Positions 1 through 7,361 of a DNA stretch of 13,144 bases are shown here, in pieces (the stretch's first letter is position 1; the number at the start of each line of letters is the position of its first letter). The DNA comes from an uncultured Fastidiosipila sp. Lineage in GTDB: Bacteria > Bacillota > Clostridia > Saccharofermentanales > Fastidiosipilaceae. Location: contig CAMYAM010000025.1 of assembly GCA_947253875.1 (NCBI GenBank), positions 1 through 13,144 of the forward strand. Direction: 5' to 3'. Below the pieces are notes generated by a model that saw only the letters and a program-made list of their open reading frames with translations, made no database searches and was not told the origin of the DNA. The position numbers were made by a program, and so were the translations under genes.

Positions 1-639
1 ATGAGTGGTAGATATGAAGCTAATTCTTATAGAGATAGGATTTTACGCAGATTAGATATATTAGAGGAGATTATTGAATTATATGAGGCTAATAAATTTA
101 ATGATTTTCTACGTATAACAAAATTTTCTATTCATAATAGAAATGATAAGATTTGCCTTAAGCAAGCTATTGATTATCTTGTAAATGAAGATAATAAAAT
201 GATAGAAGAAGTTTTAGAGTTTGCAGAAGTAAAAGGACTACTTAAAGAAGATGAATTATTCAGTGATTATATTTTAAATAAAGGGTTTTATTTATGGGAG
301 AGAATAAAAAAGATAACATTTAATCAATATAGAAAAAGTGTTTTATATTTAAAAGAATTTTCACCAATTTGTACTCAACATAGTGTTAAGGGTAGTGAAT
401 ATGACAATGTATTGCTTGTATTAGAGTCTGATTGGAATAAATATGACTTTAGAACATTATTTGGTAAAGGATCTCCGAACTCTAATGTTCAGAAACGTAC
501 AAAAAGATTATTTTATGTGTGCATAACTAGAACAAAAAAAATTTTAATAATATATATGCCTACTGATGATCCTGACATATTGGAAAAAGCTAAAGAGTAT
601 TTTGGAGAAGAAAATGTTATAGATGTATCTTCGATTTAA
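1..639 (+). CDS. UvrD/Rep-family (SF1) helicase, C-terminal part; OLD-nuclease/Gabija-associated type
   Basis: The reading frame is open from the first base, so the Met at position 1 is probably internal and the gene continues upstream; whole proteins of this type are several hundred residues longer. The last 90 residues carry the C-terminal helicase core. QHSVKGSEYDNVLLVLES (about 125-142) matches the motif in which UvrD-like enzymes couple DNA and ATP binding, and RLFYVCITRTKK (about 168-179) matches motif VI, whose Arg contacts ATP. The insert WNKYDFRTLF between the motifs, and an ending like KEYFGEENVIDV, resemble helicases that I recall sitting beside OLD/TOPRIM nucleases (Gabija GajB-like). 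Walker A and B motifs are outside the window. Helicase C-terminal domain: confident. Defence role: inferred. An IS-like sequence begins about 20 bases after the stop. Confidence 0.8.
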   Translation: MSGRYEANSYRDRILRRLDILEEIIELYEANKFNDFLRITKFSIHNRNDKICLKQAIDYLVNEDNKMIEEVLEFAEVKGLLKEDELFSDYILNKGFYLWERIKKITFNQYRKSVLYLKEFSPICTQHSVKGSEYDNVLLVLESDWNKYDFRTLFGKGSPNSNVQKRTKRLFYVCITRTKKILIIYMPTDDPDILEKAKEYFGEENVIDVSSI

Positions 640-658
640 TAGAAAAGTAGGTACTATT

Positions 659-903
659 GTGAACTGCTCCCCAAAATCCGGACATAGAAGTGAAAGGATG
701 GATGAGTAAATTTATGTTTAAATATATAGTGAGGATTTCAAATTTATAGTAGTTAAAGATTACTTAAGTGGTAAGAATGACGGGATTATTTTAATCACTA
801 AAAAGTATGGAGTTCCAGAAGGAACAATTAATAACTGGATTAATTGGTACAACGCACGTGGTAAACATGGATTGAGCAAGAAACTTACTACTAAAAGTTA
901 TAG
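659..903 (+). mobile_element. IS3-family (IS150-like) insertion sequence remnant, left end
   Basis: The sequence tgaactgctccccaaaatcc at 659-678 resembles the terminal inverted repeat of IS150-group elements, which start TGAACTG followed by a C-run. It is followed at the expected distance by a damaged orfA (714-925). No orfB (DDE transposase) and no right end are visible: the element stops where a second mobile element begins near 904. Only a left-end stub survives, so it cannot move by itself. Confidence 0.6.
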
Positions 904-925
904 TGTGAATGCCAAGCAAAAATGA
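714..925 (+). pseudogene. IS150-like transposase orfA (HTH protein), frameshifted and truncated
   Basis: ATG at 714 begins MFKY and then runs out of frame. From 728 a second frame gives SEDFKFIVVKDYLSGK, then a helix-turn-helix region with TKKYGVPEGTINNWINWY and RGKHGLSKK. Joined, this is the N-terminal HTH domain of IS3-family OrfA, which binds the element's ends. Two extra bases (AT at 726-727, next to a TATAT run) explain the frameshift. After codon GTG at 905 the reading frame is already in the next element and ends at TGA 923-925. Nothing of the leucine zipper or of OrfB follows. Family assignment is from motif resemblance. Confidence 0.6.
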
Positions 926-1328
926 CACCCTAACTCACAAGCACAAATGTCACCTCCGAATAGCTTTACCATATTTAAAGTTACGCCAGGGTTATTGGCT
1001 GGTTTCTATTTTAACAGTACTAGAAGTTATATGCTTTAAATTCATTGAATGCTAAATTAATTATAAAATTCTTATCAGCTATAGAAATAGCGTTATATGC
1101 TTGTTTCCCATTCGTTTGCCTTTCTTTTCAAACGTTGGATGGGTCTAACACTTAGGCTAAGTGCTGAGGCAGCTTCTTCATTAGTAATTAATCCTGAGAT
1201 TAATTGAGAAATTGTGTTCATTCTAATAATATCTTTGTCATTTACCATAATTTTCATTCCTTTATTTTAATTTATGGGTGACATATTTGCTTGATACTTA
1301 TACATAACATTTTTGCTTGGGAGCTACA
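904..1328 (-). mobile_element. Internally deleted IS1202/ISNCY-like insertion sequence, both ends kept
   Basis: The left end reads TGTGAATGCCAAGCAAAAAT from 904; the complement of the right end reads TGTAGCTCCCAAGCAAAAAT from 1328 inward. Both begin TGT and share CCAAGCAAAAATG. Each end has a second copy of the CAAGCAAAAATGTCACC-like motif about 25 bases further in (938 on the left; around 1275-1293 on the right, reversed), as expected for doubled transposase binding sites. Between them lies a minus-strand transposase reduced to its first and last portions. The length is about 425 bp against well over 1 kb for a whole element, so this resembles a MITE-like deletion derivative. It interrupts the IS150-like orfA. 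Target duplications are not clear: CTAAAA occurs on both sides (891, 1329), but the longer flanks match poorly. Confidence 0.55.
950..1257 (-). pseudogene. IS1202/ISNCY-like transposase, N- and C-terminal remnants
   Basis: Reading leftward from ATG at 1257 (or 1248, which has an AAAGGA site at better spacing) gives MNTISQLISGLITNEEAASA followed by LSLSVRPIQRLKRKA, an N-terminal HTH like that of ISNCY/IS1202 transposases. A frameshift and deletion follow. Another frame continues GKQAYNAISIADKNFIINLA, the segment I expect a little further on in the family. The sequence then jumps to PWRNFKYGKAIRR and a stop at 950-952, which looks like the C-terminal tail. The DDE catalytic core is missing. Frameshifts and at least two internal stops make it non-functional. 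Confidence 0.55.
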
Positions 1329-1339
1329 CTAAAATAGTC

Positions 1340-1368
1340 TATAAAAAATGCTTTAACAAAGGTATAAT
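1340..1368 (+). promoter_or_regulatory. Candidate promoter of the surface-protein gene
   Basis: A perfect -10 hexamer TATAAT lies at 1363-1368, 39 bases before the start codon at 1408. The -35 position with 17-base spacing (1340-1345, TATAAA) is weak, so the promoter may need an activator or may be misplaced. It lies just outside the right end of the deleted IS. Confidence 0.4.
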
Positions 1369-1407
1369 AGAAGCAGAATTCTGAATTGAATAAAAAGGGA
1401 GGATATT

Positions 1408-4400
1408 ATGAAAAAACATAAAAATTCCGAAATGAATTTTGTTAATGAGACTAAAAGTAAAGAAACTTTTTCCAAAAAAAGACAACTGTCGCTGGGAATA
1501 GCTTCTTGTATGTTGAGTCTTACTCTTTTTGTATCTATGACAAAAGTAGATCAAATATTTTCTTCGCCTACAAGCGAGCAACTTCAAAACGCAGTTGAAG
1601 AAACTTCTGTCAATACATCAGAGGAATTATTAACAGAAAATGAAATCCAAGCAATAAGAGATAGAGCTAATAGCTTAGAAAATGATTATTACTTTAATGG
1701 TAATATGGTTGAAGAACTAAAGGCAGAACTTAGAAGGGCAAAAGCCGATTCTTCTGTAAACTATGAAGAAGCTAAAACTCATCTTATTAATGAAGCTATC
1801 CTTAAAAACACACCAGCACAAAAAGCCCCAGGTGAGGACAGGGCAGTAAAGAAATTTAACATTAAAAATGCTGATAAATTAGAAGCAGGAATGACTGAAA
1901 TCAACGTTAGGGGTTTAGGCATGCAGACAGGACAAATAATAGAAGTTCTTGTCAATGGTGTTAAAAAAGGATCATATACTCAGGTAAAATCAGTTAAAAG
2001 TTCTGTCAAAATAACATTAACAGAAGCCCTAAAAGAGAATGATAAGGTTAAGGCTATTTTAAAGGGCAGTGATGGTGTCCAAATTGCTGCGACTGAAGAA
2101 ACTACTGCAAAAAAGGCAGAGCCTAAAAAAGCTGAAAAATATAAAGATACATTAAAAATGCCATCTGGAGAAATTTGGATAGAACAATACGTTGCCAATA
2201 TAGTTAACGATGAAGAAAAAGCAGAAGCTTTAGACATGTTAAAAAAAGCAAACTCTACTGAAATAGCTAATGATATTAAATCTATTGATTTTAAAATCGA
2301 GGGTGTAGAAACTAAAACTGCATCTTATACTGTAACCTACAAAGACAACTCAAAGACAGAGAAAATATCAGCTCCAGATTTAACTATAAAAGAAGTTACC
2401 GAATACTCAGCAGCTACAAACGTAGAGAAGCTAGTAGTTACTGACACCAAAATCACAGGTAAGTTAGTGCCACAAAAAAAAGTTGGAGAAGGTAAATTTG
2501 AACCAGATCCAAATGGAACGATAGCTGAGGGAACAAAGGTAATAGCAATATTAAAGCCAAGTGGTAACAATAATGTCAATAAAAATTATTGTACGGGCAA
2601 GTGTACTCCAGATAAAGATTCAACTAAAATAGGAGAAGCTGATGTAAATTCTGATGGAACTTTTGAAATTAATGTGCCAAATGGTTTTGATTATAAGCAA
2701 GAAGTTGGTCTTACAGTAAAAGAACCTCATAAGTTTAAGGCTTGTAATTCTACTACTGTTGAATATGTAATACCAAAAGTACCAGTTAGAGACCCTAAAA
2801 AACTAACAGATGAAGAAAAGAAAGCTATTGATACTGCAATTAGAAAAGCCAATACCATAGTAAAGGAAGATGGATCAGAAATATCAAAACTTCCTGACTG
2901 GACAGTTTATAATATCCCTGCCTATATTGAGATTGACAAGGAAGGAAATGTAAAAATAATTAACCCTTCTGAAGTAGATGGAGATTGGATTAATAATTAT
3001 TCAGAATTTGTACCTAAGAGAAATCCAGATGGTTCTTTCCAAATGAAAACCGAGTACCAAAACAGCGGTACCCCTGTTACAAAGGAAGAACTCATAGAAA
3101 ACAAGGCGCCAGACGCTCCTACAATTTCTACAAATGTAGATGAGGATAAAATTACCATCACTCCAAATCCTTTGGATACAGATGCTAAGAAAATAGAAGT
3201 AAAATACACTGATCCAAAAGGTAATTCAAAAACTGCAACAGCTACTAAGGGTGATAATGGAAAATGGGAAGTTCCAGAGGGCTCTGATATCTCTGTTGAC
3301 AAAACAAGTGGTGTAGTAACCATAACTCTTGACAAGATTAAAAACAAAACCAATGTCTCTGCCACAGTTACAGACGATGGTTTTATAGCAAATGATGATA
3401 CAGATGATAAAACATCAGATAATAATAGTGAACCTATAAGAGTTCTACCCAAAAAACCAGATATTAAGGTTGATGATAAAACTGGTGATGTAACTATCAC
3501 TCCTATTGAAAAAAAATCAGATAGAGTTGCTAAAAAGATGGACGTAACCTATACACCAGCAGGAGCAACTGAATCCAAGACAGTAACCTTTACTAGAGAT
3601 AATGAAGGCAAATGGTCCATTGAAGGTGAATCTGATTTTGAAGTAAGCCAAGATGGAAAAATTATTACTATTAATAATGGAAAAATAAAAGCTAATACAG
3701 CTCTAACAGCTCAAACCAACGACGCTGATGAAACTGATAAACTTGTGTCAGATAAAAATGAAGTTACAATACCAGATAAAACGGCTCCAGAAGCTCCACA
3801 AGTAAGTATAAATACAAATGACGGGGCTGCTCAAATCACACCACCAACAGATAAAGATACAAAAACTATTACTGTTAAGTACCCAGATCCGAATGGAAAT
3901 GAAAAAACTGCTATAGCTACAAAAGGTGATAATGGTGAATGGACTGTAACAGGTGATAATGGAGAAACTGTTGACAAAGAATCTGGTGTTATAACAATAC
4001 CTAAAGGAAATTACAAAACAGAAGAACCTATAATAGCTTACGGATCTGATAATGCTCAGAACAAATCTACTGAAGCTAAAAAAACACCAGTAGAAGTAAG
4101 CTTTGATGTAGATGGCGGTAAAAAAGGGATAGACAGTTGTATTCTTGCTAAAGGCGAAGAATACGTTTTACCAGAATACAACAAACAAGATTTCCCAGAA
4201 AATAAAGAATTTGATGGCTGGCAAGTTGGAAATGAAACTAAAAAAGCTGGCGAGACTCTCAAAATAGAAAATAATACTACTATAAAAGCTATCTGGAAAG
4301 ACATCGAATACAAAGTAAGTTTCAACGGAAACTCTGGTACTGGTTCTATGGCAGAAGCTACTGTTAAAGCAGGTAAAGAATTTGAGTTACCAGAAAACAA

Positions 4401-5019
4401 ATTCACTGCACCTGAAGGCCAAAAATTTGATGGCTGGATGGTCGGCTCAGAAAAGAAAGCTGTCGGTGACAAAATTACAGTAAATGGCGATATCGAAGTA
4501 AAAGCTATTTGGAAAGACATCGAATATAAAGTAAGTTTCAACGGAAACTCTGGTACTGGTTCTATGGCAGAAGCTACTGTTAAAGCAGGTAAAGAATTTG
4601 AGTTACCAGAAAACAAATTCACTGCACCTGAAGGCCAAAAATTTGATGGCTGGATGGTCGGCTCAGAAAAGAAAGCTGTCGGTGACAAAATTACAGTAAA
4701 TGGCGATGTCGAAGTAAAAGCTATCTGGAAAGACAAAGTTTCAACTCCAAGCACAGAACCAAGTAATCCAAACGAGACTACAAATCCTGGTTCTTCAAAT
4801 GAAACAACAGAACCAAATGATCCAAACGAGACCACAAATCCTGGTTCTTCAAACGAGACAACCAATAACAAGATTGACAAAAATCATTCAACTTCAGAAA
4901 CAAAAGGAGATAAGGTTGCAAAAACTGGTATAAATTCTTTTGCAGAAATAGCAATAGCTTTAATAGCTCTAGCTGGTGGTTTATTTACAATCAAAAGAAG
5001 AAAAAACAATAAGATCTAA
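1408..5019 (+). CDS. Large LPXTG-like cell-wall-anchored surface protein with Ig-like and InlB-type repeats
   Basis: A 1203-residue secreted, wall-attached protein, probably an adhesin. GGGAGG precedes the ATG by five bases. Residues about 22-45 (KKRQLSLGIASCMLSLTLF) form a long signal peptide of the YSIRK/GS type used for septal secretion. A charged helical segment follows (about 60-135), then beta-rich modules. Three related Ig-like modules start near 567, 681 and 793, marked by APDAP/APEAP, TATKGDNG.W and GVVTI. Three InlB/Listeria-Bacteroides repeats (FDGW..G, KAIWKD) span 895-964, 965-1036 and 1037-1108. A Thr/Asn/Pro/Glu-rich wall spacer leads to a sorting signal: VAKTG at 1170-1174, a hydrophobic stretch, and the tail KRRKNNKI. 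The motif lacks the usual Leu-Pro. Cysteines at 395, 399 and 446 are unusual for such proteins. The ligand is unknown. Confidence 0.93.
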   Translation: MKKHKNSEMNFVNETKSKETFSKKRQLSLGIASCMLSLTLFVSMTKVDQIFSSPTSEQLQNAVEETSVNTSEELLTENEIQAIRDRANSLENDYYFNGNMVEELKAELRRAKADSSVNYEEAKTHLINEAILKNTPAQKAPGEDRAVKKFNIKNADKLEAGMTEINVRGLGMQTGQIIEVLVNGVKKGSYTQVKSVKSSVKITLTEALKENDKVKAILKGSDGVQIAATEETTAKKAEPKKAEKYKDTLKMPSGEIWIEQYVANIVNDEEKAEALDMLKKANSTEIANDIKSIDFKIEGVETKTASYTVTYKDNSKTEKISAPDLTIKEVTEYSAATNVEKLVVTDTKITGKLVPQKKVGEGKFEPDPNGTIAEGTKVIAILKPSGNNNVNKNYCTGKCTPDKDSTKIGEADVNSDGTFEINVPNGFDYKQEVGLTVKEPHKFKACNSTTVEYVIPKVPVRDPKKLTDEEKKAIDTAIRKANTIVKEDGSEISKLPDWTVYNIPAYIEIDKEGNVKIINPSEVDGDWINNYSEFVPKRNPDGSFQMKTEYQNSGTPVTKEELIENKAPDAPTISTNVDEDKITITPNPLDTDAKKIEVKYTDPKGNSKTATATKGDNGKWEVPEGSDISVDKTSGVVTITLDKIKNKTNVSATVTDDGFIANDDTDDKTSDNNSEPIRVLPKKPDIKVDDKTGDVTITPIEKKSDRVAKKMDVTYTPAGATESKTVTFTRDNEGKWSIEGESDFEVSQDGKIITINNGKIKANTALTAQTNDADETDKLVSDKNEVTIPDKTAPEAPQVSINTNDGAAQITPPTDKDTKTITVKYPDPNGNEKTAIATKGDNGEWTVTGDNGETVDKESGVITIPKGNYKTEEPIIAYGSDNAQNKSTEAKKTPVEVSFDVDGGKKGIDSCILAKGEEYVLPEYNKQDFPENKEFDGWQVGNETKKAGETLKIENNTTIKAIWKDIEYKVSFNGNSGTGSMAEATVKAGKEFELPENKFTAPEGQKFDGWMVGSEKKAVGDKITVNGDIEVKAIWKDIEYKVSFNGNSGTGSMAEATVKAGKEFELPENKFTAPEGQKFDGWMVGSEKKAVGDKITVNGDVEVKAIWKDKVSTPSTEPSNPNETTNPGSSNETTEPNDPNETTNPGSSNETTNNKIDKNHSTSETKGDKVAKTGINSFAEIAIALIALAGGLFTIKRRKNNKI
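4300..4731 (+). repeat. Two tandem 216-bp repeats encoding InlB-type domains
   Basis: Copies 4300-4515 and 4516-4731 each encode 72 residues starting DIEYKVSFNGNSGTG. I count three base differences (tac/tat, ata/gtc region, ttt/tct), one of which changes Ile to Val. A third, much diverged unit precedes them at 4090-4299. Near-identity implies recent duplication or homogenisation, so copy number probably varies between strains. Confidence 0.95.
4768..4875 (+). repeat. 54-bp tandem repeat in the wall-spacer region
   Basis: Two units starting at 4768 and 4822 encode PNETTNPGSSNETT plus four more residues each. The first halves are nearly identical in DNA. This is the flexible, hydrophilic spacer just before the sorting signal of the surface protein. 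Confidence 0.85.
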
Positions 5020-5050
5020 GTATTACTAGATAAAAACTTAGATTAGATAA

Positions 5051-5095
5051 GCCTCTAAAGTTAAACTTCATTATTTAGCTTTAGGGGCCTTTTTT
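5051..5095 (+). terminator. Rho-independent terminator after the surface-protein gene
   Basis: The stem gcctctaaagttaaa (5051-5065) pairs with tttagctttaggggc (5074-5088), fifteen pairs including two G-U, with an eight-base loop. A T-run follows (5090-5095). It lies 31 bases after the stop codon. Confidence 0.92.
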
Positions 5096-5204
5096 ATGAA
5101 ATAACGAGCTAATAAATTTCAAAAAAATGAACTCGCATTAATATATAATTAGGAATAACAAAATATTATTTATATAATTTTATTTGGAATACAGAGGGAA
5201 TATT

Positions 5205-5516
5205 ATGAAAACTTTAAAATTTTATATTATAACTACTTTGTTATGGATTTTCATATTTCCTATCACAGCAATATGTGGGTTAGCTTTCATGGGAAGTGGA
5301 GTACTTACATTAATTGTTGGCTTATTAAATTTCGTATTAAAGATATTTGGGATAAATCTTGGGTTTGTCAGAATGTTTAACTATGATTTTGGAATTGTAA
5401 CTGAATTATTTATATGCGTGACTATAGGTCTAATATTATCTTTTGTAGGTTATATACTTTTGAAATTAACCAAACGACTATTTAATTGGTCGCAATCTTT
5501 AAAATTCAATAATTAA
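5205..5516 (+). CDS. Small membrane protein of unknown function (paralogue of the 10495 ORF)
   Basis: A 103-residue hydrophobic protein. I take ATG 5205 as the start because AGAGGGA sits six bases before it; an upstream TTG at 5184 in the same frame has no such site. Hydrophobic segments lie at about 6-30, 32-52 and 66-88, followed by the basic tail KLTKRLFNW. I do not recognise a named family. A second copy lies at 10495-10779: GLAFM, FVLKIFGI and LTKRLFNW here correspond to GWAFM, FVFKLLGI and ITKRLYQW there. A TATAAT at 5144-5149 could be its -10 element, without a clear -35. The gene stands alone between the surface-protein terminator and nadC. Confidence 0.75.
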   Translation: MKTLKFYIITTLLWIFIFPITAICGLAFMGSGVLTLIVGLLNFVLKIFGINLGFVRMFNYDFGIVTELFICVTIGLILSFVGYILLKLTKRLFNWSQSLKFNN

Positions 5517-5547
5517 ATACAATTAGTTTTAGCAAAGATGATGAACA

Positions 5548-5577
5548 TTGACAATCAGATGTCAGTCTCCCAATAAA
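5548..5577 (+). promoter_or_regulatory. Candidate nadC promoter with an overlapping palindromic operator
   Basis: A perfect -35 TTGACA (5548-5553) is followed after 18 bases by AATAAA (5572-5577), a 4/6 match to the -10 consensus. Overlapping the -35 is the palindrome TGACA-N6-TGTCA (5549-5564), a suitable place for a repressor. In many Bacillota, NAD genes are repressed by NiaR at sites with TGACA/TGTCA-like halves; assigning this site to NiaR is a guess. The nadC start is about 93 bases further on. Confidence 0.35.
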
Positions 5578-5669
5578 TGCTCCTAGAATGCAACAAGTTA
5601 AAGTGTTACAATCGAGAGCACAAAAATAAAACCAAATAAAATTTTTATAACAAAATAGAAAGGTACACA

Positions 5670-6518
5670 ATGAACAAAATTCTACAAAAAGAAACAGAAA
5701 GACTAATAGAGATAGCTTTTGCAGAAGACATACCTTACAGAGATTTAGCGTCAGAGGCGGTATTTAATGACAAAACAGGTAAAGTCGACCTTATTGCAAA
5801 ACAGGAAGGAATAATTTGTGGTCTAGAGGTCTTCCAAATGACGTTTGAGTACTTAGATCCAAATATTGAAATTGAATACTATTGCCAAGAAGGAGATTCT
5901 ATAAGACCTGGCGATATATTACTAACAGTAACAGGTCCAGCTGATGCGCTTTTAATGGCAGAAAGGACTGCACTCAACTTTCTCCAACGATTATCTGCTG
6001 TTGCCACTGCAAGTAATAAGCTTGTTAACGCTCTAAAAGAAACCAATATAAAAGTAGTGGATACCCGTAAAACTACCCCTGCTTATAGAAATTTACAGAA
6101 ACATGCAGTAAGAGTAGGAGGAGCATATAACCATCGATTCGGACTTTCGGATTTAATATTGCTAAAAGATAACCATATCCAGGCTGCGGGGGGAATTAAA
6201 CAAGCAGTAGCTGCAGTCAAAGCGATCGATCCATTCATGCATAAAATTGAAATTGAAGTTGAAAATCTGGAAATGGTAAAGGAAGCCTTGGAAGCTGGAG
6301 TTGATATAATCATGCTTGATAATATGGATCACAACACTATGAAAACTGCAATTGATATTATTGATGGTCAATGTTTAATAGAAGCCTCAGGTAATTTAAG
6401 TATAGAAAACGCTCATACATTCTCAGATTTGAAAATAGACTTTGTTTCATCTGGTGCATTAACTCATTCCGCAGGAATACTTGATTTAAGTATGAAAAAC
6501 TTCAGAATCATCGATTAG
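5670..6518 (+). CDS. nadC: Nicotinate-nucleotide pyrophosphorylase (carboxylating), quinolinate phosphoribosyltransferase
   Basis: Cytosolic enzyme that turns quinolinate and phosphoribosyl pyrophosphate into nicotinate mononucleotide, CO2 and pyrophosphate, the entry point of de novo NAD synthesis. At 282 residues it has the normal length. Family signatures are present: AERTALNFLQRLS, DTRKTTP (131-137, phosphoribosyl/quinolinate binding), GGAYNHRFGLSD (around 150-161, with H155 and R156), LLKDNH with the catalytic-site Lys at 166, IEIEVEN, IIMLDNM, IEASGN and VSSGALTH. A GAAAGG site precedes the ATG. nadA and nadB, which make quinolinate, are not adjacent, so quinolinate may come from genes elsewhere or from outside the cell. 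It ends at a terminator shared with the convergent yebC-type gene. Confidence 0.96.
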   Translation: MNKILQKETERLIEIAFAEDIPYRDLASEAVFNDKTGKVDLIAKQEGIICGLEVFQMTFEYLDPNIEIEYYCQEGDSIRPGDILLTVTGPADALLMAERTALNFLQRLSAVATASNKLVNALKETNIKVVDTRKTTPAYRNLQKHAVRVGGAYNHRFGLSDLILLKDNHIQAAGGIKQAVAAVKAIDPFMHKIEIEVENLEMVKEALEAGVDIIMLDNMDHNTMKTAIDIIDGQCLIEASGNLSIENAHTFSDLKIDFVSSGALTHSAGILDLSMKNFRIID

Positions 6519-6556
6519 TTTAACTCAATTTATTTTTTAATATAAGACGATAAAAC

Positions 6557-6606
6557 AAAACAGAAGGTAATCATAAATTTTCCAATTAAAGATAACCTTC
6601 TGTTTT
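6557..6606. terminator. Bidirectional terminator between nadC and the yebC-family gene
   Basis: aaaacagaaggtaatc (6557-6572) pairs with gataaccttctgtttt (6591-6606): sixteen positions with one A/A mismatch and an 18-base loop. T-rich sequence follows on the plus strand and A-rich sequence precedes it, so it can end nadC from the left and the minus-strand gene from the right. Confidence 0.88.
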
Positions 6607-6632
6607 TATTTCAACTATTTCTAAACTAAACT

Positions 6633-7361
6633 TTACTCAACTATATGAGCATTGTGATAGATCTTGTTAACATCTTCGATATCATTTAATGTATCGATTA
6701 ATTTATTAAAGCTCTCTATATCTCCTGGATCAGTCAAATCTACATACTCATTAGGAACCATAGCTGTTTCGCATTGATCAAATTCAACATCTGGTAAAAG
6801 AGTTTCAATAGCATCTTGAGCTTTACCGAAATCAGAGAAAGCTGCCTTAACAAGCATTTTCCCATCTTCAACACCAATATCTAATACATCAACATCAGCC
6901 TCCAAAAGATTTTCTAGCATTTTTTCTTCATTATCATAATCAAAAATGAAAAGACTAACTGACTCGTAATTATATGAAACACTACCAGAGTTTGCTAATT
7001 TTGAATTTTTAGCCTTGTTAAAAGCTGTCTTAACAAAAGTCATAGATCTATTAGTATTATCAGTTAAGCACTCGATAATTAGAGTACAGTTACCAGGACC
7101 AAAACCTTCATATTTAACTTCTGTATAGTTTTCAATTTCTCCACCTTTAGCTTTTTGAATTGCTCTGTTAATGACATCAGCAGGAACTTGGTTGGATTTA
7201 GCTTCTTGAACTTTGCGCTTCAAAGCTGGATTCATCTCCGGATCAGGCTCACCATTCTTTGCCGCAATATAAATTTCTTTACCAAATCTTGAATATAATT
7301 TTGTTTTAAAAGCTGCTGTTTTTGCCATTGATGCAGCACGGACTTCATGAGCTCTTCCCAT
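6633..7361 (-). CDS. YebC/PmpR (TACO1) family protein, YeeN subtype
   Basis: A 242-residue cytosolic protein of normal family length. The N-terminus MGRAHEVRAASMAKT, then LYSRFGKEIYIAAKNGEPDP, QVPADVINRAIQKAKGG, YEGFGPG and NRSMTFVKTAFNKAKNSK are hallmarks of YebC proteins; KLYSRFGKEIY rather than the usual YebC N-terminus places it with YeeN (YebC-II). The family was long annotated as transcriptional regulators; newer work points to a ribosome-associated role in translating difficult stretches such as polyproline, as for mitochondrial TACO1. GAAGG precedes the start by eight or nine bases. It converges on nadC and diverges from brnQ, and seems to be monocistronic. Confidence 0.93.
   Translation of the reverse strand: MGRAHEVRAASMAKTAAFKTKLYSRFGKEIYIAAKNGEPDPEMNPALKRKVQEAKSNQVPADVINRAIQKAKGGEIENYTEVKYEGFGPGNCTLIIECLTDNTNRSMTFVKTAFNKAKNSKLANSGSVSYNYESVSLFIFDYDNEEKMLENLLEADVDVLDIGVEDGKMLVKAAFSDFGKAQDAIETLLPDVEFDQCETAMVPNEYVDLTDPGDIESFNKLIDTLNDIEDVNKIYHNAHIVE

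Noticed and set aside
904..1328. IS21 family for the element with multiple terminal repeats
   Set aside because: IS21 also has TGT ends and repeated end motifs, but the transposase remnants resemble ISNCY/IS1202 HTH and tail sequences, and no IstA/IstB sequence is seen.
2997..3500. Minus-strand open frame of 167 codons inside the surface-protein gene
   Set aside because: Hydrophobic antisense shadow of Thr/Asp/Lys-rich modules; no start signals and no recognisable domain.
4300..4731. CRISPR-like array
   Set aside because: The repeats are contiguous 216-bp coding units without spacers; no short regular repeats occur elsewhere in the window.
4056..4880. Long minus-strand open frame (274 codons) opposite the InlB-type repeats
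   Set aside because: It is the mirror of a highly repetitive, well-supported coding region, has no ribosome site, and its product is merely the repeat read backwards.
6083..6371. Minus-strand frames within nadC
   Set aside because: Shadows of a fully conserved enzyme gene; no start signals.
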